The notes: generated by a model not told the origin, from the letters alone. 64,000 nucleotides of DNA from Cristatella mucedo (GCA_009760855.2 WPIO01000023.1:3726501-3790500); one strand, 5' to 3'; positions 46,400 to 57,824 are shown, numbered from the stretch's first letter. Program-made: numbers and translations.

Positions 46400-47720
46400 T
46401 TAATCGCATCGCGCTCTCGGCCTTTTCTCGGTACCTAATCGGTACTCGGGGCGTGCGAGAGAGAGGCCCGAAATCCTTTGCGCTAGCTGCTGCTGCTGAA
46501 TAACATCATATCGATTGGCAGGAGAGGGCAGCTTCTCGCAGTGCGATTATCGTCTTCGTTTAATAGGGGCTCGATTGGCTGGTGGCCGGTGCGCTACGGC
46601 GCGGGTAAATTATGTGTCCCAAGGAAGGTTGCATTAGCTCGACGACGTCTGCTCGTAGGCCTATATCAGTCCGAGGCGAGCGGCGCCGGCCGCTCCGGCT
46701 GGCGCCGCTCGCTCACTTTTTCGGCCGTCGTCGGTAATACGGGCCAAGCAGACCGAACCGCCGAAGACTCGGTCGCGGGCCCGTAGCACGTGCTGACTAC
46801 ATCGTCTGCTCGCTGCTGGCTAAGGCGGTGCCAGCTGAGCTGCTGCGTCCAATGACGCAGTGTCGGCCCATGACGCCGACCGGCGCGAAAAAGGTACGAG
46901 CGTCTCAGATCTCAGCCGACGGTCTCAGAGATGTTGTTGGTCAGCTGACTGCAGCTCGTCAGCTGACTGCAGCGCTGGCTGGCGCAGGCGGCCGCTCGAG
47001 AGCGCCGCTCGGATCGCTGGCGCCGAACGGCGGGGCGGGCCGCCATTCATCAGACGGCCGCCGGGTGCCGCCAAACGGCCGCGGTAAACGGGTGCCGCCG
47101 AAACTGAGCTGCCAAAAGTGATAAGCGTGCGGCGCCGCGAGCGCGGCGCCGCACGTGTCCGTGCACTGGCAGGCAGCCAGTGCTCGGGCACGTGCGGGGC
47201 GCGGCGGGGTCGGCAGGCAGCCGTCTTTGGCGCCGCCGGTGAAAGCGCGCATCGGGTCGTGGCCCTCAAGAGTGGCCTGCGAGGCCTTTGAAGTAGCGGA
47301 AAGTATGCATCCAGAGCCAGTAATGCAAAAGAGCAGGGGATAAAAATGCAGCCGTGTGCGGAGGAGAGGACGCGAGAGCTCGGGCTTAATTCGAAACAGA
47401 CGAAAAAAGGGCCAAGAGCATTTACCGAGTGACCGAGCAGAGGGCGCAGGCAGGAAGAGAAATTGGAGGCTGTTCGAGGAAGCTCGCGCGAACAGGGTTC
47501 GCACGCGAGAGCAGCAGCGGCGGCGGCGGCGAACACTGTAGGCCTGACGCGGGATGCGGCGGTGCGTGCATTATGCAGGTAGCCTTGCGTAATCTGAAGG
47601 GGCAACCGTCTAGACCTCTACCCGACGAACGACTCGCGAAAGGAAGCGTGCATAGAAGATTGCCGACACGCTATGCGAACGCAAAGCGCGCGCTATTTCG
47701 GCGAATTTTAGTTTAAAGTA
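46400..47720. promoter_or_regulatory. CpG-island-like region
   Basis: From about 46540 to 47560 the sequence is strongly GC-rich with dense CpG (for example around 46680-46740, 46980-47110 and 47130-47220). Open frames on both strands here are expected from GC richness and show no motif. It may mark the promoter of a gene lying beyond the elements I can read, but no exon is supported. Confidence 0.4.
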
Positions 47721-47814
47721 AACGGTCGACGGTCAAAATGACTCGTCTGATAAACTGCATATTGCAAGCTACCGACCGAAGTCCGGTCGGAGTTCACGCC
47801 AACTCAGAGTGCAC

Positions 47815-47817
<3 letters not shown>

Positions 47818-47856
<39 letters not shown>
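47818..47856 (+). repeat. (AT)n microsatellite
   Basis: About 19 AT units. Confidence 0.97.
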
Positions 47857-47860
<4 letters not shown>

Positions 47861-48299
47861 AATTCGTGGAGATAAAAAGAACTTACTCTCGCGGAATCCT
47901 CATAGGGTTGTCGTTCGTCGCTAGCCAGAGGCACCTGCGCTGAAACGAGGTGGCAACGCCGCCAAAGCGCACTGTCTCTACGACCCCCGCATCGACGCGT
48001 CGCCTTCGTTTCTGAACGTGTGGCGGACAAATAAGCCAACCCAACGGTCGCTAGTACTTTGACGGCACTAAGGACAAGACGGCCAACATACTAGCGCACC
48101 GAAAAAAACAACGCTGTCGCCCGGGTCAGTGCTATGCATCCTCGCGTCTCAGGAGGGACGTGGTAAATGATGCGCCGGTCTTAACGAGCCGTTTCACTGG
48201 CATGCCTCCATCTAATGCGTTGGTGGCTGATCCGGGGCGCGTCTCACCGTGGCCAGAACGCGGAGTTGTTCAAACTATTACACGCAATATCATTTCGAG

Positions 48300-48685
48300 G
48301 CCTCGGCGCCCAGCAACTGGTCGGACTACTGGCACCAACGGCTTTCAGCCAGCTGACTGCACGCTCCCAAAGCCTGGAACTCACTCCCGACTGCCGTCAC
48401 GACATCCCCTAACTCAACGAAATTTTAAAAGAAGCTAAAAGCGCATCTGTTTATCACAGCATTTAGTGGGTCCGTGTGATTCGTTCCTTCTGTGCAAATG
48501 CCTGCTGCCACTAACCATATTTGCACGTTGACCCAGTGGATGTCGCCTGTAACGGTATAATACTTGTTGAAATTCAGCATGCTACCACTAACCGTTCGAT
48601 CATGCTTCCTTTGCAGCTAATGTAGGGTGCCTAGAAAGAGATTAAGTTCTCTGAGACCGTTATACAAATGTATTATTAGTGGACA
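48300..48685 (+). mobile_element. L2-like LINE (family B) 3' end
   Basis: Starts in the last ORF2 codons (CACGACATCCCCTAA at about 48398-48412), continues through the 3' UTR, and ends with a decayed hairpin tail and ATTATTAG at about 48670. Confidence 0.84.
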
Positions 48686-49189
48686 ATTGGATGCAATATT
48701 ATTGGGCAATTGAGCTCCCAGCCGCGAAGCGGTTGTCCGGGTTAATCGTGTCCTATCTAAATTGCTCAGCCACCCGAGCCGGTAAGGGCACCGTCTCCAG
48801 CGGCAAGCGGTCGCCGGCTAAAAGCAGCGTCGCCGGCCGTTGTGTGAAATAGCTGATTCGGTTAAAGTTGTGCGCGCGGAGCAATATTTCCGGCGCGGCT
48901 GACGCCGAATGGTCGAAGCGCCGAATATACACAGCTTCCTATCGGCCGTCGTAGGCCACCGATGTAGCAGAGCGTCTAACTCCTGCCAAGAGCCTGCCGC
49001 TCGCATTCACGTCCCTCCAGTCTATTTCTCCGGCTTACCTGTCTTAAAGGGAGATTCTCACGAAATTTTTAGACTTGAAGCTTCACGCAAAGCTAAAAAG
49101 CCTCATACTTCTCGCAGCATTTTTTAGCGTGAACACTCTCTCTCTCGAACGCTCGGAATGTGTGTCGGAGCTGTGCATAATAATATAAT

Positions 49190-49290
49190 TAACTAGCCAA
49201 TACGCTTCCTTTCTAGACTAGGTAAAGTGCCTTTAAAAGATTTAGTTCTTTTGGGGTGCCATTCAAATGCATAGTCATATTGTTTTTATT
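49190..49290 (+). mobile_element. Decayed L2-like 3' tail
   Basis: GCTTCCTTTCTAGACTAGGT, AAAGTGCC...GGGTGCCATTCAAATGCAT; too decayed for more. The stretch 48686-49189 before it holds nothing recognised. Confidence 0.55.
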
Positions 49291-49593
49291 AATTAATGTC
49301 ATTATTGCGCTACTAGGATCTAATCTACAGCGACCACTTATAGAGCTGTGCCTTTTATACTCAGCATTGAACATCCTTAAGAGGTTTCAATTTGCAAACT
49401 GTATTGGTTTTCCAAAGACTTATCATTCACACACGTCTGTGTGCAGATGCAGGCATTTCTGAAAGAGCGATAACTTGCAGGGCACGTGACGTGAAAGCTT
49501 GGAGCGCATTCAGTACAGCGAATCTTTCAGTTCACCAACAAGAGTCGCTATCTCAATTTTCAGAATAAAATTATAACTAGTGCCAAGCGCGAT

Positions 49594-49785
49594 TTAGTTG
49601 AGAAGCGCGTAGCGGTGGTAGAGGTGCTGACTGTGCGTAGAATGAGCTGGATGTAGGTTATCTCGTGTCCCGCCAAAATAGTGACCTGCAATAGAGTCTA
49701 CAGGGGGTGGGGCAGAGGTCAAGCCTACTATAGCACCTGAGCACAGCGCTAATAATAATAGCAGCGCAAATAGCGATACGTACAT
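49594..49785 (-). CDS. Candidate short secreted peptide
   Basis: A 63-codon minus-strand ORF starts MYVSLFALLLLLALCSGAIV, which has the form of a signal peptide: short polar N-terminus, a core of about ten Leu/Ala residues, and small residues at a plausible cleavage site (CSG or AIVG). The remaining 40 residues are Pro, His and Tyr-rich, with no Cys pairs and no dibasic cleavage sites. No homologue is known to me. It is a lone ORF near L2 debris without visible splice partners, so chance is a real possibility; part of the hydrophobic core is written by an ATT/ATA-rich (AAT)n-like stretch at 49750-49762, which could be low-complexity sequence. Confidence 0.25.
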   Translation of the reverse strand: MYVSLFALLLLLALCSGAIVGLTSAPPPVDSIAGHYFGGTRDNLHPAHSTHSQHLYHRYALLN

Positions 49786-49919
49786 ACAACTGCGTTCTCA
49801 GTTTCTCAGTGATTTAGGTTGTCGGGCTCACATTAATTTCTATTTAATTCTAGATGAGGCAATCCATTGCTATTTCAAATTTTTTGCGATCAAATACTTA
49901 GCCTCAATATGACACAACT

Positions 49920-50550
49920 TTGTGCTGCTGGTTTCAAGGTTTGATGCAGCTGCCAGCTGCCAAAATTTGCTGCCATCCATGTGTGGATGTCATCAATACA
50001 TGCAGCAAGTGAGTTGAAAGAATTTGAGGTGCTCGAAGGCTGAGAAGGATGAAAGCAAAGGTACAACTGAGTGTCAACCGCATAGAAGTGAAAGCCTAGA
50101 TTGTGTTTGGCAATCACATCAGCAAGAGGGAGAGTATAAAGCGTGAAAAGAACCGGACCTAGCACGGAGCCCTGAGGTACTCCATATTTCAGAGGTACTT
50201 CAGATGATCTTTGTCCATTCACGTCAATACTCTGGAGTCTGCCACTGAGATAGGACCTGAACCACTGCAGAGCAGTGCCAGTGATGCCCAGGCGAGATGA
50301 GAGGCGCTCTAGAAGAACTTTGTGATCGATGGTATCAAAAGCTGCCCAAAACAAGCCGAGACACTCTACCCATGTCCGCATTCCTAAGTAGGTCGTTGTA
50401 TACCCTAAGCAATGCTGACTCTGTGGAGTGATTAGCTCTAAAGCCAGACTGGAACTTACTAGCAAGGTGTGAGGCTTCGATATATGTGTTCAGCTGATCC
50501 GCCACGACCCGTTCCAGTGTCTTTGATTGGAATGGTAGAAGGGAGACTTA
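49920..50550 (-). mobile_element. L2-like LINE (family B), internal RT fragment
   Basis: The minus strand reads LGFHFYAVDTQLYLCFHPSQ (about 50040-50105; YADD is changed to YAVD), [20 protein letters not shown] (50125-50190) and FDTIDHKVLLERLSSRLGIT (50275-50340). The junction at about 50345 is irregular, with a deletion in the [10 protein letters not shown] block. Confidence 0.9.
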
Positions 50551-51754
50551 AATAGGGAAGCTTAGACGGCATTCAGGTGGTGCGAACGCCGTACCGAGCT
50601 CGAGGCCGCTAAAACGTGTGCAGCGACGGATTTTCTTAGAGGCCACAAGGAGGTCACTCAGTCTAGGCGGCACGAAGCCTACGGCGCTTACGAGACGAGA
50701 ATTACGCTTACGAGACTTACCGGGTGGAGCTCCATTGATGCTATGGTCAGGCTGTGTAACTATAGACGAGGGTCACCGGGTCACCGGAAGGATGCTAAAG
50801 CGGCAAACAGTTCGTGCTGCTCCCCTTCAGAGCTCTTGTTCCACCAACTCGGTCTCTGGATGCTACCTTCCAGCTAAGGAGTCGCTAGGGAATTTTAAAC
50901 ATTTTTAACTCACCATTATGGGCTGCGGAGCAGCGGAGAAATACGGGTGTTGTCCATAACGAGTAGCCTAATGTCGTAAACGTTCAGCCTTGTTGTTCCT
51001 GGTTGTTCTAGCATGGAAGCGAAATGTAGCCAAATGAGTGAGCGGTATTAGTTGTGCCTTTGCCCCCCACCCCCCGGAAGCCCAACGGACTCTCCCGAAA
51101 GGGGGCCACCGTGATTCTAGGCAGGGTGTACTAGGCTTAATAATGGTGTAATTAAATTATAGAATATAATGTACATAGCGGCTTCAGACGTTTGCTGGTA
51201 TTGAAGGTGCAAGTTAATTCTCCAGTGGGGTAACTACTTTTTCTCTGGCGGGCTAGAAAGGCTGCCAGAGCGACGCGAATGTCCAGCGTCGGTTCCCAGA
51301 GGGGCTCTCATTATTTTTTTTTTTTAAGTGGATCGTACCATTAGAATTGACAACTTGGAAAATCTGCATAGGCTCTCGAAAAAGCCTGCCGAGCGGCGCG
51401 CCATAGACGTGCTTCCGAAGGCTCTCCGAATCGGGATTCAAATTTCCTTTAGTGCGTCGAAAGAGGCACCTTTCGGGTGGCGCGCCTCGTTCAAGAAACG
51501 CTATTGGCTGTCAAAAACTTGGAAGAGCTAAGCTTGCAAGATTTTAGAGGGGCTTAGAAGCTTTCCCGAGAAGATTTTAAAAGAATCCCGATCCTGCGCC
51601 ATGTCACTCGAGGTTGCAATTTAGTCCCGCCTTTGATAATCCAGCTAAGCCTTTGGTGGCCTACAGAGATGTAACGGCTCGTAACTCGCCGCGATTTCAC
51701 CTGGATGGCGACAGGCTAGCGCCACGCGTCGAGCAAGAGTCGCACGCGCGCGAG
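50551..51754. other. Spacer, nothing recognised
   Basis: Mixed-composition sequence with a homopolymer T run at about 51313-51325. No gene or repeat is supported. Confidence 0.45.
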
Positions 51755-52065
51755 AGAGTGAGAGTGGGAGAGAGGGGGAGAGAGGGTGACAGTGAGAGAG
51801 AGGGGAAAGAGAGACAGAGACAGAGACAGAGACAGAGAGAGAGAGAGAGAGAGAGAGGGGAGAGACAGAGAGGGGGAGAGACAGAGAGGGGGAGAGACAG
51901 AGAGGGGAGAGAGACTGAGAGAGAGAGAGAGAGGGAGATAAAGAGAGAGGGGGAGAGAGTGAGAGAGCGAGCGAGCGAGCGAGAGAGAGACTGAGAGTTA
52001 AGGAAGACAGGGAGAGAAACAGAGAGACAGAGAGAGGGGAGAGACGGAGAGAGAGAGAGCGAGAG

Positions 52066-52112
<47 letters not shown>

Positions 52113-52202
52113 GAGAGAGAGAGAGAAAGGGAGAGAGAGAGATAGCGAGAGAACGAGCGAGAGCAAGAGAGTTAGTGATAGTGCGAGCGAGAGAGAGAGA
52201 GA

Positions 52203-52256
<54 letters not shown>
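51755..52256 (+). repeat. Long compound (GA)n purine array
   Basis: About 500 bases of nearly pure purine sequence made of GA, GAGACA and GAGC variants, with a threefold GGGGAGAGACAGAGA-type repeat at 51856-51915. Confidence 0.95.
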
Positions 52257-52258
<2 letters not shown>

Positions 52259-53104
52259 AACACTCCAGCTGTTGATGCAGAGGCCATCGGCAGCATCGTT
52301 GGCCACTTCGCCGCGTCGCCTCGCGGGCTGCGAGAAGCGGAAGCTGCCGGCCGATCGCGCGGCCGCTGTCGCGGTTCGCGCCGAGGCGACAGCGCACCGA
52401 GCGAATCTGAGCGGCCTAGTCGTTCGCGGCGTCGCGTCTAAAGCTCCCGCTCCGCGCGCCACCGCCCGGCGTCTGTCTGTCCGCAGGGAGCGACGGTCTG
52501 TCGCTCGCTGCGGCTTCGCCGGCCGACGGCCAGCGGGCTCCGCTCTGCTGTAATGGACTTCCGGGAGGAGAGGCCCTTAAGTGCCACGTGTAAGTAGTTG
52601 AGCTAAAGAAGAGGCGCAAGGACGAAAACAGCCGCAAGGAGCCAGAAGGTCAGCCGCAAGGAGCGCTGCCACCATCCCCGGATCTAAAGCCAATTAACCA
52701 GCGCCACCTCGCCGGAGGAATCCAAGCGAGGCGCCTTGTTCGCGGAATGACAAGGTAATTACTACAGTTTACGTGAGAGCTAACGGGGTTAGTGTTGCGT
52801 ATTGACGAACCACTTCGGCTGCGTACTTGTCGTGGTCTCGAGCGAGGCGCCGAAAGGTCAAGGCTACGCCGATGCTGCCAGGTCGGATTGCGCGCCGCCC
52901 GAGCAAAACGCCGTGCGATCGTGCGCTTCCGCTTAAATAGAGTCAAACGTCTATATCCCTGTTAGCTCATGCTGCGGCGTCGCGAGTCCGTCAATCTAGC
53001 CAAGCGGCGCGGCGAAGATGAGCCTACCGCATAACGTTAATGCAAGTAATGAATCCCTTTTCCTTTTTTATTACGTCACTACCGGGTCGCAGTATAACGT
53101 TACT
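52257..53104. other. CpG-rich stretch after the GA array
   Basis: 52270-52550 is GC- and CpG-rich with open frames on both strands and no motif; 52600-53100 returns to mixed composition. No exon is supported. Confidence 0.4.
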
Positions 53105-53350
53105 GGTACATTTGTAAAGCGCCCGCACGGAACTTAATCTTTCGAGGCAATTTACGCATCCTGTTAACGAAGCGTGTCGCACTGGTTAGTGACAACATGC
53201 GCGGTGTGAGTGCGCGCAAGCACGCACGCAAAGGACCATTCGCGAGCACCCAGCAAATGCTGTGTGGAAAGGTTCCGTTTTTAGCTTCTTTTTAAATGTC
53301 GTCAAGACAGGGGGCATCGCGACGTGACGTCTAAGCTGTCGAGTCGTGGT
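53105..53350 (-). mobile_element. L2-like LINE (family B) 3' end, diverged
   Basis: TTTGTAAAGCGCCCGCACGG, GGTTAGTGACAACATGCGCG and TTTTTAGCTTCTTTTTAAAT in the order of the minus-strand L2 3' UTR; several C-to-G/CpG differences from other copies. Confidence 0.75.
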
Positions 53351-54284
53351 TTGTGTGTCGTGCGAGAGTTATTGTACGCCGGAGGCCTGTGGCTGGCCAT
53401 TAGTCTGCTCTGCGCCACGAAAACGGACCGGTCGTGCTAAGGTAAGGGAGGGTCGTCATTGAGGCCCTTTTCGCTACCTACGCATTTACTGGCGCTGCGC
53501 GTACTAGTCGCTAGCAGCAGTTCGAGGCTCAGGCTGTAAGATTCCAGGCGAGCAGTCGGAAATTCTAATCCGATACATTTCACGCGGTCTCGCTTTGCTA
53601 CGCGAGCAATGCAAGTTATTTCTCGCTCGCTTACGCGTCTATCGTTTGTAGATATCGAACTCGATGTTCGATATCTACGGTCGCATCCATTGCCGCCACT
53701 TCCTCGTTCGTCTCCAGTCAATGACCCACCTCCTATTCTCGAGCAGCTACGACCGTGCTATTCTCAGCGTCAGCCGAGCGATTAGCATTCAGTCCCTGAC
53801 CTTGACCGCGATCGAGTCCGCAAAGTAAGTGTACATAATCGTTATTAGAATCGGCCTGGTGTCCGGGTCCTATTTCTGTACCTGCCATATGCGAGAGCGC
53901 GTGATTACACCGAGACCCAAGAGGCGAGCACGCGAGGCCGCCGGTGAAGGACCGCATACGGGAGCAATGCCGCGCTACAGCGGTCGTAGATGCGCCAGCC
54001 GTAGCTGTGCGCTACGCCCCCCACCACCCCACAATGCAGTGCTGGGGTGCGGCGGAAACTCTATATCTGTGGCTGCGAATGCGACGAGCGATCCGCTTCT
54101 ACGGCGTGCGAGGCCTCACTTTGCGCTTAGTCTGAATCGCGGATTGGCCAGTGGAGACAGGGATGAGAAATAGTGTGATAGAGTGATACAGACCAGAGAC
54201 ATTGACTAGAAACAGAGCTAGATAGGAATAATGAAGAGCAAAGATGAGCAACGCATATAAGGAGAATAAGCTGATTTAATCGCT
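53351..54284. other. Spacer with a perfect hairpin
   Basis: Contains a 13-bp perfect inverted repeat at 53648-53678. No gene recognised. Confidence 0.45.
53648..53678. repeat. Perfect 13-bp inverted repeat, 5-base loop
   Basis: GTAGATATCGAAC at 53648-53660 and its exact reverse complement at 53666-53678, separated by TCGAT. Confidence 0.95.
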
Positions 54285-54850
54285 TATATAAAAATAATAA
54301 TAATAATGCACTTGATAAAGCGCCCTCAGATAATTCAATCTCTTTCTAGGCGCTTTACATTTGATGCAAAGAAAAACGCGATTGAATCGTGAGTAATATC
54401 ATGCTTGATAAACAACATGAACAACGTGGTTAAGGGTGACATGCACAGGGTCAGCATGCAAATGTGGTTAGTGGCAGCATGCACAGTGTCAGCACGCACA
54501 AGCACATCAAGGACGAATCACAAGGACCCACTAAATGCTGTCCTAAATAGGTGTGTTTTTAGGTTCCTTTTAAATGTGGTCAGGTCAGGGGATGTTCTGA
54601 CGCAGGTCGGGAGGGAGTTCCAGGCTTTGGGAGCATATGAACTAAATGGACGGTCTCCAAAGGATTTAAGGTTTGTATGAGGTATTTCTAGACTGTTGGA
54701 TTCCGAAAAGCGGGTGGCACGATGCTTGGCCTGCTGGGGAGTAGATCAGAGAGATAGGCTGGAGGCAAAGAATGAAGTGACCTAAAAGTGAGCGACAAAA
54801 CTTTGAAGTCGACCGGTTGCTTGACTGGTAGCCAGTGCAGGTCGGCGAGA
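54285..54850 (-). mobile_element. L2-like LINE (family B), 3' end with part of ORF2
   Basis: Starts at (AAT)n (54293-54306), passes the intact hairpin tail AAAGCGCC...GGCGCTTTA (54318-54358) and 3' UTR, and reaches [20 protein letters not shown] on the minus strand (about 54755-54815). A SINE follows at its upstream end. Confidence 0.88.
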
Positions 54851-55008
54851 AGCGGCGTGATGGGGAATATATTGTATATAGCCTTTGCGGCTCTCACCGC
54901 CGTTTGCAATGAAGAATCAATGAAGAATCGACTGCTACAGGACCTGAACCCACGACCGGGGCTGTGTAGAGCGAGCACCTTACTACTGGGCCAAGAGCCA
55001 GAGCTGGA
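54850..55008 (-). mobile_element. tRNA-derived SINE, family 1
   Basis: Minus strand: GGCTCTTGGCCCAGTAGTAA head, B box CGTGGGTTCAGGTCC, and a body with a small duplication of GAATCAATGAA. It sits exactly where the L2 ORF2 sequence breaks off. Confidence 0.8.
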
Positions 55009-55330
55009 AAGTGCTGAAAAGGAGGAGCAGCAGAAGAAGAAGCAGGAGAGGGCGAAGGAGGAGGCGAAGAAGGAGGGAGGAGGAGGGAGGAACAAGGAAG
55101 AAGGAATAGGGGAGGATGGGGAGGAAAAATGAGTAGGGAGGAGGGGAGGAGGTAGGCAGAAGGGAGAAAGTGGGCAGGAGAAGGAGCAGGAGAAGGAGCA
55201 GGAGAAGGAGCAGGAGAAGGAGCAGGAGGCGAAGAAGTAGGCGAGAAGAAAAAAGGAAAGAGAAGGGGTAGGAGGAGGAGGAGGAGGAAGAATGGATAGG
55301 GAGGAGGAAGAGGAAGAGGTCGCCTAATAA
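55009..55330 (+). repeat. Purine-rich GGA/GGAGCAGGAGAA repeats
   Basis: At least four copies of a 12-bp unit (GAGCAGGAGAAG) lie at about 55180-55229 within a purine-rich tract. Confidence 0.9.
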
Positions 55331-57110
55331 AAGTAGAAAAAGGAAACCCAAGGAGACCCTTCAACTCGCACATCAGATGCTCCGTATCAGGAACATGACG
55401 TCGCGAACTCTCCCCGCTGCAGGTCTCGCACGATCTTCCGCTGCACTCTGGGACTCCACTGCGACATTTAAATACTCGTGCGATCCGGAAGACATTTCGA
55501 TACTCGTCACTTATCCGGTCGCGACTGCTGCGTGGCGCCGCGCTGCGCCTCGAGGCTCTGGCGACCGCTGCACGTCGCCGGCGCCGCCCCTTTTCGTGGC
55601 GCGCTGCTGCATCGGGAGTTCGGCGAGGCCGTTTCTCGCGCCGGGTTTCGCTATCGCGACGACAGCGAGGTCTGACCTCTGAATCGAGTAAGCCGAGAGC
55701 CGTGTTTATATTTTCGCTAGCGCCATGGACGGGACTAGCTGGCTTTCTCTTAAACCGCGACAGCGTTGTTTTCAGGAAGTTGATCGACAAAGCCGAGTTC
55801 GAACGGTCGTGCACGGTCGCCTAAGTTTCGCCTATCGCCGGCGCATGCGCCATTGTTAGCAGTGTAACTGTGTAAACTGTGCGGCGCTCGGCTATGATCG
55901 CTAATGGCAATGGGCCTCCTGGGGGCAATTAGAAGGCCGCTGCCAGGCAGCTGCGACTCCTGCGAGACGCGGCCCGACTGCCTCTGACGGAGGAGGAGAG
56001 GCGGCCGTGCGCTCCGCTGCCGCTGAGGCAGCAACACGTCGTCCAGGCGTCCCCGTCCCAGTCGCCCCGGCGAAGGCGAGCTGCTGCTGCTGCTGCGGGC
56101 ATGGCGATCGTGCTTAGAGACTCGCAGCCCTTCCTCATTCCGGACGTGCAGCAGGTACGCAGCCAGCGCACGCGTTGCTCGCAACGAGGCGGCCGGCCGA
56201 TCCTGTACGGCCGGAGCGCTCCGGCCGACGCCCGCCGGGGAGGGCACGACCGCGCCCTCTCTCCGCGGGGGGGGGGGGGGCTGCAAGAGGGTCGGGGCGC
56301 CTTTCAGGCGCTGGAGCGGATAGCTAATCATGTTGAGAGTCGGCTCGAGCTGGCTGTCTCGCCAAAAGTTATTCTCTGAGTCGGAGCAGCTGCAAGTCGG
56401 AGTGCCATCGCCCGGAGCGAGCACGCACTTGCTCGCAGCTTTCGGCTTGGTGCCAGGTACCCCAGGTGCCGCCGCCGCTGCCACCGTCTGCTGTGCGAGA
56501 GCGCACTGCTTGGAGGCGCTGCAGCAGACGGTGGCGGACCTGGCCTGGCGAGCCGATGACTCTCCTCTTTCGCTCCGCTTCGCTGCATTTGGTGTCCCAC
56601 CTGCAGCAGCAGCGGGGCAAGTCGACGCGAGTGCGAGCGAGCAGGTGCGTGGGGATTCACAGGTCGGTGGCGGGTGCTGGCGGTGTGCTGGTGGGAGGCG
56701 CGCTGCTGTTCGCGGCGGACTGCGGTCGGCTCGCTTTCGCAGAGTCGCTGCGAGGGTCCGCCATTGTTCTCGGGCGTCAGGGCGCGTCAGCCATGGTTCG
56801 CGGGCGTCGGAGCGTGCCGCCTGCCGGCGGCCGCCACCGGCGGATGCCGCCAGCGCCAGCAGCTCGCTCTGCTCTCCGCTGGTGCTGCTGCGTCAGCCGA
56901 TCGGCGTTCGCTGTCGAGCCGCGAGCCCCTGGCTCGCCCCTGGCACGCTCGGCGAGCCAGGCGCCCGGCTCCTCCCCCCACCCGCCTCCCCGAACCCAGG
57001 TAGCTCCGGGCGGCGCCCGGCGGCGCCGGCGGAGCTGACAGTCGCAGGGCAGTTTTTTTTCTTGAGGGTGAGGTCGCCGGCGAGGTCGCGGCGCACGCCG
57101 TCGCCACTGC
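55331..57110. promoter_or_regulatory. CpG-island-like region with long open frames
   Basis: GC- and CpG-rich throughout, with a run of 13 or more G at about 56267-56280 and GCT repeats at 56082-56097. Long frames occur on both strands (for example the plus strand 56330-57820, which runs on into SINE sequence), as expected from scarcity of stops in GC-rich DNA. One plus-strand candidate exon is listed separately. This may be a promoter/first-exon area of an unidentified gene. Confidence 0.35.
55933..56154 (+). CDS. Candidate coding exon in CpG-rich DNA, unrecognised
   Basis: A frame open from TAG 55930-55932 reads through LRLLRDAARLPLTEEERRP, an Arg/Ser/Pro-rich stretch (SPSQSPRRRR), five or more Ala, and AIVLRDSQPFLIPDVQQ, then meets a good donor, CAG|GTACGC, at 56155. 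The acceptor might be GCCAGGCAG at 55950. The end of the segment looks protein-like and is followed by a splice site, but there is no homologue I can name and no partner exon. Confidence 0.22.
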
Positions 57111-57124
57111 CCATCGCAATGGAC

Positions 57125-57355
57125 CGGCTCCTGGGTCTTAGCTCAGGGGTGAGGCGCTCGCTTTTCCCTATCCAGGTCGTGTGTTCGAGTCCTGCAGTGG
57201 TCAGCTCAGGGGTGAGGCGCTCGCTTTTCCCGATCCAGGTCGTGTGTTCGAGTCCTGCAGTGGTCTGCTCCTTTACATCGCCCACTGCAAGCGGCGATGA
57301 CGGCCGTCTAGGAGACCCTTCTGTCGCTATGAAAACGAGGCCGTCGAATCAGCTA
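57125..57355 (+). mobile_element. SINE family 1 with tandemly duplicated tRNA head
   Basis: The 63-bp head (A-box-like AGCTCAGGGGTGAGGCGCT to B box GTGTTCGAGTCCTGC) occurs at 57140-57202 and again at 57203-57265 with one mismatch. A single body and 3' end (GAGGCCGTCGAATCAGC at about 57335-57353) follows. Confidence 0.9.
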
Positions 57356-57537
57356 ACCGATAGAAATGCTTTTCCGACGCGCCTCGCGGCGCCGTGCTTG
57401 GAACGCGCGGGCGCTCCATCGAGGCTCGCGAAATCGCATCGGGATGAGGAGGGCAGCGTCGAGCGAGCGACAGTGAGCGACGCGATGCAAGCGGCTCTCC
57501 CCTCGGTACATCGGAGCAGAAGAGCGCGAGCCGTTAC

Positions 57538-57690
57538 GGCACTAGGTAAGGCGGTTGCTTTTCACGACCTCGGTACCTCGGTCGTGGGTTCGAATCCTGC
57601 GGTGGGCGATCCTCTATTGCCGCTGCAAGCGGTGGTGTTGGCCGTAAAGGCTCTTCTGTCGCTGCACAAAGAGAGGCTGTTAAATGAGCT
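57538..57690 (+). mobile_element. tRNA-derived SINE, family 1
   Basis: GGCACTAGGTAAGGCGGTTG head, B box GTGGGTTCGAATCC, body GGTGGGCGATCCTC, end GAGGCTGTTAAATGAGC. Confidence 0.85.
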
Positions 57691-57824
57691 AGTATTTCCT
57701 AATAAGAGCGCGAGAGACGTCGGCTGCTTTTGCTTGGCGCGATGGGGCGGGGAGGGGTGGACTCGGGCGGCTTGCAGGTTTCGGGAGGAAAGCGCTCTGG
57801 GGCGGGTAAAAAAAAAGTAAACGT

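Noticed and set aside
46405-46432. ATCGC...CTCTCGGCCTTTT resembles the 5' end of U2 snRNA
   Set aside because: The match covers about 18 bases only; the branch-point-pairing region and later U2 sequence are absent, so neither a gene nor a convincing pseudogene.
46925-47605. 226-codon minus-strand ORF in the CpG-rich region
   Set aside because: GC-rich DNA rarely contains stops; the translation is Ala/Arg/Pro/Ser-biased with no domain.
55750-56484. 244-codon minus-strand ORF
   Set aside because: Opposite the candidate plus-strand exon, biased composition, runs through GCT and G repeats; no motif.
56330-57820. 496-codon plus-strand ORF
   Set aside because: It reads through two SINE family 1 insertions including the duplicated head, so it cannot be one old gene; only the first part might include exon sequence and none is recognisable.
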